A DNA stretch of 64,000 nt from the NCBI RefSeq assembly GCF_035958815.1, contig NZ_CP108383.1:2356001-2420000 (forward strand), read 5' to 3'. The DNA is from Nocardia sp. NBC_01327. GTDB taxonomy: Bacteria; Actinomycetota; Actinomycetes; Mycobacteriales; Mycobacteriaceae. The notes under the pieces are model-generated. The model made no database searches. It was given only the letters and a program-made list of their open reading frames with translations, and was not told where the DNA came from. This document shows, in pieces, positions 41,422 through 49,955 of this stretch. How positions within the stretch are numbered: the stretch's first letter is position 1; each line of letters starts with the position of its first letter. A program made the position numbers and the translations under genes.

Positions 41422-42420
41422 TCACCCGGCGACAGCGGCGAATCGTGGACCCGGGGCGTCTGAATCGACCTCCTCGGGGTCGAGCTCGGAGACGGCGAAC
41501 TGCCGCTTGCCCGCCGTCTTCGCCGAGTACATGGCGCGGTCGGCACTGCGCAGCAGATTCGGGAAGTCGCAATCGCGGCCGGGCGGGCAGAAGGCGGTGC
41601 CCACACTCGCCGACGCCGGGACCGGCCCGGCCGCCGTATAGACGGGCTCGCACAGCGCCGCGAGCACGCGCATGGCCAGTTCACCCAGCGCATTGCGGCG
41701 CGCGGGCAGCGCGACCACGAACTCGTCGCCGCCGTAGCGGGAGATCACCGTTTCCGGCGGGCAGGTGGCGCGCAGCCGCTGCGCGATGGTGACCAGCACC
41801 TCGTCACCGACCGAATGCCCGTAGCCGTCATTGATCTGCTTGAAATCGTCCAGATCGATGAGCAGCAGCCCCACCCCGCGCACCGGATCGGTGGCCATCA
41901 GCCGCACCCGCTCCTTGAGCAGCGAGCGATTGGCCAGATCGGTCAGCGCATCGTGCGTGGCCTCGTGCCGCAGCCTGGTCTGCAGTGCCGCGATTTCCTG
42001 CACCCGCACCGAGACCGCCTCCGAGAGACTGCGTTCCTGCTGCGCGAGCGCCCGCTGCTGCAGGGCTTCGGCATAACTGTCGATGGCCTGACTGGCGATG
42101 AACGGCCAGCGGGTGGCGATCAGCGATCCCGGTTCGCCGGGTGCGAGACCCAGCAGGGCCCGGCTGGCCGGTGCGAGCATGCGGGTGCGGTCGAACGGTG
42201 ATTCCGCGAGCCGGCGGCCGATGGCGCGGGCCGCGGGTACCGGGAACGGTTCGGATCCGGCTAGTTCCAGCAGTTCACCGATGATGCGGGTGAAGATGCG
42301 TTCCACTTCCGCCGGGCCGAGCGCCGGCACGGTGGTGCCGGTCGGGTGCACTGCTCGTGCCCACTCCCGGATAGTGGCCCTGACGATGGTGCTGGTTCGG
42401 CTGTCGAGTCGGATGGGCAT
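41422..42420 (-). CDS. Diguanylate cyclase (GGDEF)
   Basis: 332 residues. The GGDEF motif (residues 230-234, RYGGDEF) and the DLDDFKQINDGYGHSVGDEVL segment define an active-looking cyclase that makes c-di-GMP from two GTP. The RxxD inhibitory site before the motif is absent. The N-terminal 145 residues are helical and match no domain I know, with a coiled segment just before GGDEF. No membrane helix is seen. c-di-GMP controls development in some actinobacteria. Confidence 0.9.
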   Translation of the reverse strand: MPIRLDSRTSTIVRATIREWARAVHPTGTTVPALGPAEVERIFTRIIGELLELAGSEPFPVPAARAIGRRLAESPFDRTRMLAPASRALLGLAPGEPGSLIATRWPFIASQAIDSYAEALQQRALAQQERSLSEAVSVRVQEIAALQTRLRHEATHDALTDLANRSLLKERVRLMATDPVRGVGLLLIDLDDFKQINDGYGHSVGDEVLVTIAQRLRATCPPETVISRYGGDEFVVALPARRNALGELAMRVLAALCEPVYTAAGPVPASASVGTAFCPPGRDCDFPNLLRSADRAMYSAKTAGKRQFAVSELDPEEVDSDAPGPRFAAVAG

Positions 42421-42838
42421 GCGCGCTCACCCGGCGAACGTGATGTCTGTGCCAGCGGCGCAGCCGATGACGCGGGCGCTGCCTGCGCCCGTGGTGCCCT
42501 TCGAATCGAACTCACTAACTCGCGGTCGGCATGTGTGGTGCACGCTCACCGCCCCCTTTCCAGATACCCCCGTCCGGACAAAAAGGATCCTAGCAAGCCA
42601 CCCGGCATCGAAAGACCCTGTTTCCGAACGGGTTCCCGGTGCCTCGCGAATGGCGATCGATGTCTGATCGCTTTCGCACACTAGGCGTTACACCCAATTT
42701 CCGCGAGTCTCCGCGACGCGCCGGAAGGTTCGGTTCTACCGGCGATAACGTGGGCGAATGCGGCCCGATTGGCATTGGCGGAGCGAGGTTCGGTAGAGTG
42801 CTCAACGCATGCCGCACCGGGCTTCCGGTGCGCGGTAC

Positions 42839-42909
42839 GCGGGTGTAGTTCAATGGTAGAACTTCAGCCTTCCAAGCTGATAGCGCGGGTTCGATTCCCG
42901 TCACCCGCT
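42839..42909 (+). tRNA. tRNA-Gly (UCC)
   Basis: 71 nt with a complete cloverleaf: acceptor GCGGGTG/CACCCGC, D-arm GTTC...GAAC, anticodon loop CTTCCAA (UCC), T-arm GCGGG-TTCGATT-CCCGT. CCA is not encoded. Confidence 0.95.
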
Positions 42910-42950
42910 CTTCTCCCTGCTGGGAGCTTCGGCCTCGGCCGAACAGGTCA

Positions 42951-43027
<77 letters not shown>

Positions 43028-43243
43028 TCTTTCATTCCATTCCACCCGATTCGGGTCGTATAGCCCGCTGGCACAACGGGACTGACCGGTTCGCAGTTGC
43101 CTCCGGATGTGACGCACACGTCAAAATCACCGCGCCGGGTCCGGCGTGTCCACCGCGGCGACATGGGCTGCGGCATCCTGATGGCGGACCCCGAGTTCGG
43201 GAACCTCGCGTGAAATCGCCGCGGCGGGGCGAAAATCTAAGGT

Positions 43244-44074
43244 GTGACGGATCTTTCGCTGAGCGCCGCGCGCCGGGAGCAACTGGCCGCACTACTGGGG
43301 GATGAGCGGCGGCTGCGGGAGGAGTATCCCAGGGTCGCGGATTATCTGGATACTGCGCCGTTGCTGGCGGGGAGCGGGGATGCGCGGGCCGATGCGGCCT
43401 TCGATCTGCGGTTCGTGCATTTCATGATCGGCGGCGACGGGGTCGGCGGCAATCCGTACTGGGACATTGTGGGGGACTCGGTGTCCGAGCAGGAGGGGCG
43501 CCGGGTGGTGAACGGCGGGCGGGCGCGGGGGAGTGCGCGGCTCGGGTACGCCCAGACGATTCTGCAGGCGGTGTACGCCTATGCGATTCCCGCGCCGGAG
43601 ACGCTCGCCTGGGCGGCCGCGTTCTGTGCGGGCGGCCCGGTGGTGGAACTCGGTGCGGGGCGCGGGTATTGGGCGGCGCAGCTGGCGGGTGCGGGGCTCG
43701 CGGTGGCCGCCTACGACTCGGAGCCGCCGGATCGCCGTGAGAATGTGTCGTTCCCGGGGGCGGCGGGGCAGCGGGACCTCTGGTACCCCGTCGGTGATCT
43801 CGACGCGTACCCGGCCCGGGATCGATCGGGGCAGGTGCTGCTGCTGTGCTGGCCGCCGGGCTGGGGCAGTGCCATGGCCTCGCAGGCGCTCGCGGATTTC
43901 GCGCGGGCCGGGGGCGAGCGAGTGATCTTCATCGGTGAGCCGAAGGGCGGCAAGACCGGCGACGACGGCTTCTTCGACGCGCTGGCCGCGGGCTGGGAAC
44001 TGGAATCGGAAGATGCGCAGTACGTCTCGTGGTGGAATCTGGCGGATGTGGCCCAGGGCTGGGTGCGCCGCTAA
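43244..44074 (+). CDS. SAM-dependent methyltransferase-like protein
   Basis: 276 residues. The SAM motif I is VVELGAGRGYWAAQLAGAG near residue 130, preceded by a helical N-domain. VLLLCWPPGWGSAMA is the motif II region. The C-terminus ends QYVSWWNLADVAQGWVRR. The fold is a class I methyltransferase; the substrate is not obvious. The GTG start lies after a 217-bp gap following the tRNAs. It overlaps the convergent GntR gene by 4 bp. Confidence 0.78.
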   Translation: MTDLSLSAARREQLAALLGDERRLREEYPRVADYLDTAPLLAGSGDARADAAFDLRFVHFMIGGDGVGGNPYWDIVGDSVSEQEGRRVVNGGRARGSARLGYAQTILQAVYAYAIPAPETLAWAAAFCAGGPVVELGAGRGYWAAQLAGAGLAVAAYDSEPPDRRENVSFPGAAGQRDLWYPVGDLDAYPARDRSGQVLLLCWPPGWGSAMASQALADFARAGGERVIFIGEPKGGKTGDDGFFDALAAGWELESEDAQYVSWWNLADVAQGWVRR

Positions 44075-44757
44075 CCGGTGCGGGCGATCTCCGGATCGAG
44101 GGTCATGCGGAAGACGAAGGCCCCGTATCGATCTCGCGGGTACGAGACGTCGCAGACCATCATGACGCGCTCATCGGGTGCGAGAAAGCGCTGGTGCACG
44201 GTCTTCACCAGATCGCCCGCCGGGGTATTGAGCCAGCTCGCGTGCGTCGAGCTCGGAAGTCGGTCGGCGACGGTCTCTTCGAGGAAGGCGGCGCCGTCCG
44301 TGCCATCGGTGCCGACCGGCTGGTACGAGTCCGAGATGGAGATCGGCCGCCCGGCCTCGCTGGCGCGCGTGACCACATGGGTGATCTCGGCGCCCGGATC
44401 GAGACCGAGGATCTCGGCGAGAATATCGGGGGCCGACATGCGCTTGCTGGCGCGTTCGACGCGCACCTCGTGCTCGGATTCCTGGCCGAAACTGGTTTCC
44501 GGGCTCTCCAATTGGCGTTCGGGCGCCACGCGCACCAGGTCGAGATGATCGGTGACGAAGGTGCCGCGCCGCTCGATGGTGCGCACCAGACCCTGACTGA
44601 GCAGCAGTTTGACCGCATGCCGAATGACGATCTGCGAGACCCCGTTCCGCTCGGCGATCTCGGCGAAACTCGGTAGCTGCGTGCCGGGTGGGAGCGCCCC
44701 GGTGCGGATCTGTCTCGCATACTTCCCGGCGATGGCGACATAGGCCGGTTCTGCCAT
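44071..44757 (-). CDS. GntR-family regulator with UTRA domain
   Basis: 228 residues. The winged HTH is at the N-terminus (YARQIRTGALPPGTQLPSFAEIAERNGVSQIVIRHAVKLLLSQGLV), with a RRGTFV hallmark near residue 63. A C-terminal UTRA-type ligand domain (about 90-225) has RASEAGRPISISDSYQP. It is divergent from a recombinase-like small gene 131 bp away, whose promoter holds GTATACGC repeats, likely its operators. Neither ligand nor metabolic target is known. Confidence 0.88.
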   Translation of the reverse strand: MAEPAYVAIAGKYARQIRTGALPPGTQLPSFAEIAERNGVSQIVIRHAVKLLLSQGLVRTIERRGTFVTDHLDLVRVAPERQLESPETSFGQESEHEVRVERASKRMSAPDILAEILGLDPGAEITHVVTRASEAGRPISISDSYQPVGTDGTDGAAFLEETVADRLPSSTHASWLNTPAGDLVKTVHQRFLAPDERVMMVCDVSYPRDRYGAFVFRMTLDPEIARTG

Positions 44758-44807
44758 GGGTTCGCTCCCTTCGAATCATGTTGTCCCCGTACAGGCCATC
44801 GTATTCC

Positions 44808-44860
44808 GTATACGCAGTTGTGGATGTGCACTCCGTGCTTATACTCAGATGGGTATACGC
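44808..44860. promoter_or_regulatory. Candidate GntR operator repeats
   Basis: GTATACGC occurs at 44808-44815 and 44853-44860, in the same orientation, 45 bp apart in the gap between gntR and the recombinase-like gene. GTATAC is self-complementary. Their place between the divergent genes supports a shared operator. Confidence 0.5.
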
Positions 44861-44888
44861 TACTTTGGCTTATCGATCAGGGGTGGTC

Positions 44889-45512
44889 ATGAGGTTTCGC
44901 CCGACGGCGGTCGGATATTTGCGGAGCGATGTCAGCGGCATCCGCCAAGCGTGGGACGAGGAACAGATTCGCAGCCGGGCCCGGCGGCTGGGCTACGACT
45001 TCGCCAAACTGGTAGTGGCAGACGGCCGCTCGGGCCGGCATCTGACGGCCGCGCTCAAATCCGCCATCACGCGCTTGGACGCGGAGGCGGTCATCGTGCC
45101 CGATGCCACGCATTTCGAAGGGCACGTCATTCCCGACGACCTGGTGAAGGCCGCCGATGTGATCACCATCGAACCGGACGAAACCTATGCCCGCTGGGGC
45201 ATTCCGCCCGCCCCGGCCGAGTGGTTCAGCGCGCCCAGTCGTCGCCGTGTTCGTGGCGCAGCTGCTCGGCCAGAATGGCGGCCTGCGAACGGCGGGCCAG
45301 CCCCAGTTTGGCCAGCAGGATCGAGACGTAGTTGCGGACGGTCTTCTCCGACAGGAAGGCCTGCGCGGCTATCTGCTTATTGCTCAGCCCCTGGCCGATC
45401 AGGGCCAGGATCTGCCGTTCCCGATCGGTCAGATCGATCTCGTCGAGACGATTGCCGGCGGCCGGGCGGTGCAGGCGAGCGGCGAGGTCGGCGGCGGTGC
45501 GGGGATCGATGA
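44889..45512 (+). CDS. Recombinase-N-domain-like protein running into the devR gene
   Basis: 207 residues. The first 117 match the protein at 24924 (AVGYLRSDVSGIRQAWDE, RLGYDFAKLVVADGRS, DAEAVIVPDATHFEG, DETYARWGIPP). The rest (about 118-207) is arginine/glycine/serine-rich and read from the strand opposite devR (45226-45897), a frame with no meaning of its own. The paralogue stops near the homologous point, so the stop codon has probably been lost here and the tail is a read-through artefact of an otherwise small gene. AGGGG lies 6-7 bp before the ATG. Confidence 0.72.
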   Translation: MRFRPTAVGYLRSDVSGIRQAWDEEQIRSRARRLGYDFAKLVVADGRSGRHLTAALKSAITRLDAEAVIVPDATHFEGHVIPDDLVKAADVITIEPDETYARWGIPPAPAEWFSAPSRRRVRGAAARPEWRPANGGPAPVWPAGSRRSCGRSSPTGRPARLSAYCSAPGRSGPGSAVPDRSDRSRRDDCRRPGGAGERRGRRRCGDR

Positions 45513-45897
45513 GGGATTCCCCGCCCGCCACCCGGCGCACGGCATCGACCAGCTGCGGACCGCGGAGCTGTTTGAGCACATAGCCTTTGGCGCCCGCGAG
45601 CACCGCGCCGAGCAGGGCTTCGTCATCGGAGAACGAGGTCAGCATGAGCACATTCAGGCCGGGCAGATCCGACAGCAGATCGCGGCAGACCGTGATGCCG
45701 TCGCCGTCCTCGAGCCGTACGTCCAGCACGGCCACATCGGGGCGGACGGCAGGCACCCGGCGCAAGGCTTCTGCGGCGGTGCCGGCTTCACCGGCGATCT
45801 CGATATCGCCCTCGGCCTCCAGCAGATCCTGCAGGCCGCGGCGGACGATCTCGTGATCGTCGAGCAGGAAGACCCGAATCTTTCCCGAACTGTCCAC
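45226..45897 (-). CDS. devR: DevR/DosR-like NarL-family response regulator
   Basis: 223 residues. The receiver domain has LLDDHEIVRRG and the phosphorylatable aspartate in VAVLDVRLEDGDG (about residue 59). The LuxR-type HTH (DLTDRERQILALIGQGLSNKQIAAQAFLSEKTVRNYVSILLAKLGL) follows. The closest model is DosR of M. tuberculosis, which binds GGGACT boxes and drives dormancy genes. The GTG at 45897 has AAGGA upstream. It belongs to the same locus as the DevS-like kinase at 47014 but is separated by a PFL-like gene. Confidence 0.9.
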   Translation of the reverse strand: MDSSGKIRVFLLDDHEIVRRGLQDLLEAEGDIEIAGEAGTAAEALRRVPAVRPDVAVLDVRLEDGDGITVCRDLLSDLPGLNVLMLTSFSDDEALLGAVLAGAKGYVLKQLRGPQLVDAVRRVAGGESLIDPRTAADLAARLHRPAAGNRLDEIDLTDRERQILALIGQGLSNKQIAAQAFLSEKTVRNYVSILLAKLGLARRSQAAILAEQLRHEHGDDWAR

Positions 45898-46008
45898 GGG
45901 GTCATCCTTGCAGGTCGGTGCGCTGTCAGCCGGTAGGCCGACAGTGTGGATGGCCGAGCGGGCGTCCGCTGCCACGGCGGGCCGCGGGGCACGGTGCGGG
46001 GGCAGGGT

Positions 46009-46893
46009 CTATCGTGCCGAGTCGAGGTTGCGGCGCGCTTGCAGGCAGCGGAAGCTGGTGCGGGTCACCGGCGTTCGGCCCTCGGCGTCGATCTCGCCGG
46101 AGAACGGTTCGCCGCTTTCCGAGGCGCTGAGGATGTGCAGTTTGATCAAGAAGTCGTCCATCAGTTCCTGGGCGTACTCCTCCGTGATCAGCCCGGATTC
46201 CAGATCCCGCTCCAGATAGATATCGAGGAAAGTGGCGGTGCGCCCCAGCGATAGTGTGGCGCCGCGCTGTTCCCGCACCGCCGCCAGATGGGCGAAATAG
46301 AGCCACTGGATGGCCTCCCGCCCGGTCGCCGCGGGCCGTCCGATATCGAATCCGTACGAGGCGGCCATGCTCTTCAATTCCCAGAGGGTGCGGATCCGCT
46401 CGCTGACTTCCGCACGCAGCCGGAAGGTTTCGGCGTCCGCCGGGCGCTCGTCCAGTACGGCTTTGCCTGCCGCCCGCTCCGCGAGGAGTCTGTCGACGCC
46501 GTACAGGGCGACAAGGCTGTAGTCGTCGAATGCGGCGTCATTCCGAGAGTCGCCATTCAAGAGGGTGTCGCGTTCGGTCGGCACATCGGTCGGCAAGCCG
46601 AGAATGAGTTCGGCATGGACGTCGAGGTAGCGCGGCGTGAGCGCGATGATGCTGGAGCGGGTGTGCTGGTCCACGTCGTCGCCGCCACGTTCGCGTTCGG
46701 CGGTGAAGAGAGCGCCGGCCTTGTCCCGAATATCGAGCGTGCGTGCGGTGGGCCCGCTCAGGAAGCCGTCGTCACCGGCGTACGGCGTGTAGTTCTGCTG
46801 GATGAAGTCGCGCACATCGATGGCGTCACGCCACAGGCCGCCGGTGAAGCCGTCCCACGCTCCGATGCGTCGCGCGGTTCCGATCGTCGTCAT
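46009..46893 (-). CDS. Truncated pyruvate formate-lyase-like protein
   Basis: 294 residues, against about 760 for PflB. The N-terminus aligns with PFL: AWDGFTGGLWRDAIDVRDFIQQNYTPYAGDDGFLSGPT; then YGVDRLLAER, EAIQWLYFAHLAAVREQRGA and GRTATFLDIYLERDLESG. It lacks the catalytic double cysteine and the C-terminal glycine-radical domain, and an internal part after LLNGDS is also gone. A strong ribosome site (AAAGGAG, 7 bp) suggests it is still translated. PFL normally cleaves pyruvate to acetyl-CoA and formate anaerobically, but this form cannot do so. A DosR-like box lies 80 bp upstream. Confidence 0.8.
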   Translation of the reverse strand: MTTIGTARRIGAWDGFTGGLWRDAIDVRDFIQQNYTPYAGDDGFLSGPTARTLDIRDKAGALFTAERERGGDDVDQHTRSSIIALTPRYLDVHAELILGLPTDVPTERDTLLNGDSRNDAAFDDYSLVALYGVDRLLAERAAGKAVLDERPADAETFRLRAEVSERIRTLWELKSMAASYGFDIGRPAATGREAIQWLYFAHLAAVREQRGATLSLGRTATFLDIYLERDLESGLITEEYAQELMDDFLIKLHILSASESGEPFSGEIDAEGRTPVTRTSFRCLQARRNLDSAR

Positions 46894-46972
46894 CACGGGC
46901 TCCTTTGCCGGCGCGGCTCGTCTGTGTCCGCGGCTCCGATTCCATGCTCGCCGCGCCGGACACTCGCCGGCA

Positions 46973-46986
46973 GAGACAAATGTCCC
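46973..46986. promoter_or_regulatory. DosR-like box
   Basis: GAGACAAATGTCCC matches the DosR consensus GGGACTWWAGTCCC at 11 of 14 positions. It sits 27 bp upstream of the DevS-like kinase ATG and 80 bp upstream of the truncated PFL gene, so it could switch on both. Confidence 0.65.
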
Positions 46987-47013
46987 GAGGTTGCCGATGA
47001 GTAGCCTTTGGCT

Positions 47014-48216
47014 ATGCCGACCGATCCGCTGGACGCCGTTCCGGAGGAATTGCGCGAACTCTCCGCGCCGCAGGAACGATTGCACGACCTGGTCGAGGCC
47101 ATCTACAGCGTGGTCTCGGATCTGGATGTGGCCGGGGTACTGTGCCGATTGGTGACAGCGGCCACCCGGCTCGTTGATGCCGAATTCGGCGCCCTGGGTT
47201 TGCTGGGCGATGACGAGGATCTCCGGCTCGTCGAATTCGTCCAAGTCGGCGTGGATGCGGAGACGGTGCGGCATCTGGGGCACTGGCCGCGGGGCACCGG
47301 AGTGCTCGGGGTGGTGCTCGCGGGCGAGCATCCGGTGCGGCTGGACGATCTGACCACGCATCCGGCCTTCGAGGGCTGGCCGGACGGGCATCCGTTGATG
47401 ACCAGCTTTCTCGGTGTGCCCGTGCGCATTCAGGGCCGTGTGCTCGGTGATCTGTATCTCGCGAACAAGCGCGGGGGCGTGTTCACCGCCGAGGACGAGC
47501 GCATTATCGAGGCGCTGGCCGTGGTCGCCGCCGTGAAGATCACCAATGCGCGCATGTACGAGCAGGTGCAGCAGGATGCTGTTCGCCGCCACGAGGATTC
47601 GATCAAAATCGCGGTGATGGAGGATCGCGACCGTATTGCCCGCGATCTACACGATTCGGTCATCCAGCGCATTTACGCCGCCGGGCTCACCGCGCAGGGC
47701 GCACTCCGTCTACAGCCCGGACCCGAGGTCGAGAATCGTCTCGAACGCATGGTCACCGCTCTCGATGACACCATTCAGGACATTCGGGCCACCATCTTCT
47801 CGATCCGGTCGCCCGCCGGGGTCTCCGGTGGATTGCGCAGTGAGATAACAGATCTGGTGAGTTCCGCCGCTCGCCATCTCGGCTGCGCTCCCACACTGCA
47901 CCAGACCGGGCCGATCGATGCCGTCCCCGAGGCGACCGCCCGTCAGGCGCTCGCGGTACTGCGCGAATCGCTCTCCAATGTGGTGCGCCATGCGGACGCC
48001 ACCCGGATCGACGTCACTGTCACCGCCGACCCCGGCGAACTGCGAGTCGCGGTGGCGGACAACGGTATCGGCCTGGGCGGCGCGCCCCGGCGCGGCGGCC
48101 TGCGCAATATCGCCGAACGCGCCGCCGCCCTGCGCGGCACCCTGGAACTGGCCCCGGGACTGGACAATCGCGGCACCGCGCTGCTGTGGCGAGTTCCGCT
48201 GCCGACCACCGAGTGA
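47014..48216 (+). CDS. devS: DevS/DosS-like histidine kinase with one GAF domain
   Basis: 400 residues. It has a single GAF domain (about 30-165) with HPLMTSFLGVPV, in which His126 aligns with the haem-binding His149 of DosS GAF-A. The kinase core follows: HisKA_3 with DRDRIARDLHDSVIQRIYAAGL and an ATPase domain with DNGIGLG and GGLRNIAERAAAL. Mycobacterial DosS has two GAF domains, so the second is missing here. The sensor probably detects O2, CO or NO. It phosphorylates the DevR-like regulator. The ATG at 47014 has no strong ribosome site. Confidence 0.88.
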   Translation: MPTDPLDAVPEELRELSAPQERLHDLVEAIYSVVSDLDVAGVLCRLVTAATRLVDAEFGALGLLGDDEDLRLVEFVQVGVDAETVRHLGHWPRGTGVLGVVLAGEHPVRLDDLTTHPAFEGWPDGHPLMTSFLGVPVRIQGRVLGDLYLANKRGGVFTAEDERIIEALAVVAAVKITNARMYEQVQQDAVRRHEDSIKIAVMEDRDRIARDLHDSVIQRIYAAGLTAQGALRLQPGPEVENRLERMVTALDDTIQDIRATIFSIRSPAGVSGGLRSEITDLVSSAARHLGCAPTLHQTGPIDAVPEATARQALAVLRESLSNVVRHADATRIDVTVTADPGELRVAVADNGIGLGGAPRRGGLRNIAERAAALRGTLELAPGLDNRGTALLWRVPLPTTE

Positions 48217-48244
48217 TCGCGCCGCGCCCACCCGCAAACGAGCA

Positions 48245-48287
48245 ACGAGTGTGTACCCGCGGTGATCACACCGGGATACACACTCGT
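48245..48287. terminator. Terminator hairpin after devS
   Basis: Perfect 11-bp arms ACGAGTGTGTA and TACACACTCGT, extended by CCC/GGG inside, enclose a short loop. It lies between the convergent devS and secreted-protein genes and suits termination in both directions. Confidence 0.75.
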
Positions 48288-48334
48288 GGTGCTGGACTTG
48301 GCCCGCGGATGGTCGTGCCGCGAACAGGGTTTCG

Positions 48335-49162
48335 CTATTTGGGCTGGTCGGCCTGCGCCGGGTCCGGCTGCGCCGCAGGCTGCGCGGCGGGCGCGGGCGG
48401 GGCCGCCGGAGTTGTCGTCTTGGGATCGGCCCACTTGGTGGTGCCGTCGGCGGCCTGCATGGTGGTCAGCAGGTCGACGCCATTGGCGATGAGGGCCGGG
48501 CCGCCGACGGTGATGCTGCCGATGATGCCGCCCACGGCGGCACCGGTGGTGAGGCCGGGAATGCAGCCCGCGACCAGGGTGACCACGCAGCCGACGGCCG
48601 CGCCGATCGCCGTGCCCACAAAGGTGCCGATGGTGGTGGCCAGGCCGAACTGCGAGCTGAAATCGCTGAGTGCGCGCGAGTTCTCGGTCGCCGAGGCAAT
48701 GGGCTTGGCCGCGAGCGGCTGGCTGATGTTCAGGCCGGCCGGTTTGTCCGGGGTCAGCGCGAGGACGGTGCCGTCCTTCTGGAGCTCCGGCTTGACCGGG
48801 AGGCTGATGTCGCCGATGTGGAAATCGAGCGGCAGGGTGAGCAGTACACCGCCCTGACCGTCCTTCACATCGACCACATTCACCACGGTGGCCGGGTCGA
48901 CGGGCTTGCCGTCATGATCGACGGCGATACCGTCCTTCTCGGTCAGCCGATCCTTGCCGCCGGACGCCAGTTCGGTGCCGAGGGCTTTGGAGAGCTCGAA
49001 GGTGCCGCCCCGGAGCGTTGTGATGACCGTTTTGTCCACCATCTTCGCCGAATAGGCGATATGCGGCGGGGCGGCAGCGGGCTCGGCATGCGCCGATCCG
49101 GTGGCCACGGTCAGTGCACCGATCAGGAGGGAGGCTGCCGCGGTGGCGCTGCGGAACTCCAT
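48335..49162 (-). CDS. Secreted Nocardia-type protein with hydrophobic glycine-rich segment
   Basis: 275 residues. A signal peptide (MEFRSATAAASLLIGALTVATGSAHAEP) leads to a soluble part with VDKTVITTLRGGTFELSKAL and a later hydrophobic Gly-rich stretch (TIGTFVGTAIGAAVGCVVTLVAGCIPGLTTGAAVGGIIGSITVGG), then a Pro/Ala tail. The glycine-zipper-like middle suggests membrane insertion or oligomerisation. No catalytic residues are visible. It is divergent from the NUDIX gene across 210 bp. Confidence 0.72.
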   Translation of the reverse strand: MEFRSATAAASLLIGALTVATGSAHAEPAAAPPHIAYSAKMVDKTVITTLRGGTFELSKALGTELASGGKDRLTEKDGIAVDHDGKPVDPATVVNVVDVKDGQGGVLLTLPLDFHIGDISLPVKPELQKDGTVLALTPDKPAGLNISQPLAAKPIASATENSRALSDFSSQFGLATTIGTFVGTAIGAAVGCVVTLVAGCIPGLTTGAAVGGIIGSITVGGPALIANGVDLLTTMQAADGTTKWADPKTTTPAAPPAPAAQPAAQPDPAQADQPK

Positions 49163-49372
49163 GCGGAATCCAATCCATCATCAGGGGTGGGAATGTCCAA
49201 CCAGCGAAGCTTAGTGGAACTCACAGGGGCCGATCACTTTTGGGCCAAAGGAGATACAGCGAAAATTAGCCGGCAGTGATCGAAAAATTATCGTCTACCC
49301 GGTCTGCTGAAGCGTCGCCAACTGTAGCGCCCCGAATGCGCGCATGTGTAGCGAACGAGGCAGACTGCGCAC

Positions 49373-49852
49373 ATGACGCTCAGGTACAGCGCGGGAGTCC
49401 TGCTCTTCCGCCGCACCCCGGCCCTCGAGGTACTGATCGGACATATGGGCGGACCGCTGTGGGCGCACAAGGATGCCTCCGCCTGGTCCATCCCCAAGGG
49501 GGAATTCGATCCCGCGCAGGAGCGGCCGCAGGACGCCGCCCGCCGCGAATTCACCGAGGAGCTGGGGCTTCCGGTCCCCGACGGTGCGTGGCTCCCGATC
49601 GGCGAGGTCGAATACGGCAGCGGTCGCAGTCGTAAACAGGTCACCGTGTGGGCGGTCGAGGCAGACCTCGATCCGGCGCTGGTGGTGCCCGGAAACTTCG
49701 AGATGGAATGGCCGCCGCGCTCGGGCCGCATCCAGGAGTTCCCGGAGATCGACCGTGCCGAGTGGTTCCCGCTCGAGATAGCGCAGGAGAAGCTCGGCAA
49801 GGGCCAGCGCCCGTTCCTCGATCGCCTCGGCGAACTCGCAGCGCGATCTTGA
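49373..49852 (+). CDS. NUDIX hydrolase
   Basis: 159 residues. The Nudix box is near residue 43-66 (KGEFDPAQERPQDAARREFTEELGL), one residue longer than the classical G-x5-E spacing but with the REFTEE core. WSIPKGE precedes it. Such enzymes hydrolyse nucleoside diphosphates linked to another moiety and often clear oxidised nucleotides. The exact substrate is not predictable. No operon partner is close. Confidence 0.88.
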   Translation: MTLRYSAGVLLFRRTPALEVLIGHMGGPLWAHKDASAWSIPKGEFDPAQERPQDAARREFTEELGLPVPDGAWLPIGEVEYGSGRSRKQVTVWAVEADLDPALVVPGNFEMEWPPRSGRIQEFPEIDRAEWFPLEIAQEKLGKGQRPFLDRLGELAARS

Positions 49853-49955
49853 ACCGCGGTTCGGGCGCCGGCTTCCCGGTGCGGAATCGCGCTCACAGCT
49901 ATCTCCCAGTGCAATCGCAGCGCCGAGTGTGGTGCCGTCTTGGAGGTTGGCCTGC

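Noticed and set aside
43040..43243. A third tRNA after tRNA-Pro
   Set aside because: A GGGTCGTATAGCCCG stretch looks tRNA-like, but no cloverleaf with acceptor and T-arm can be formed.
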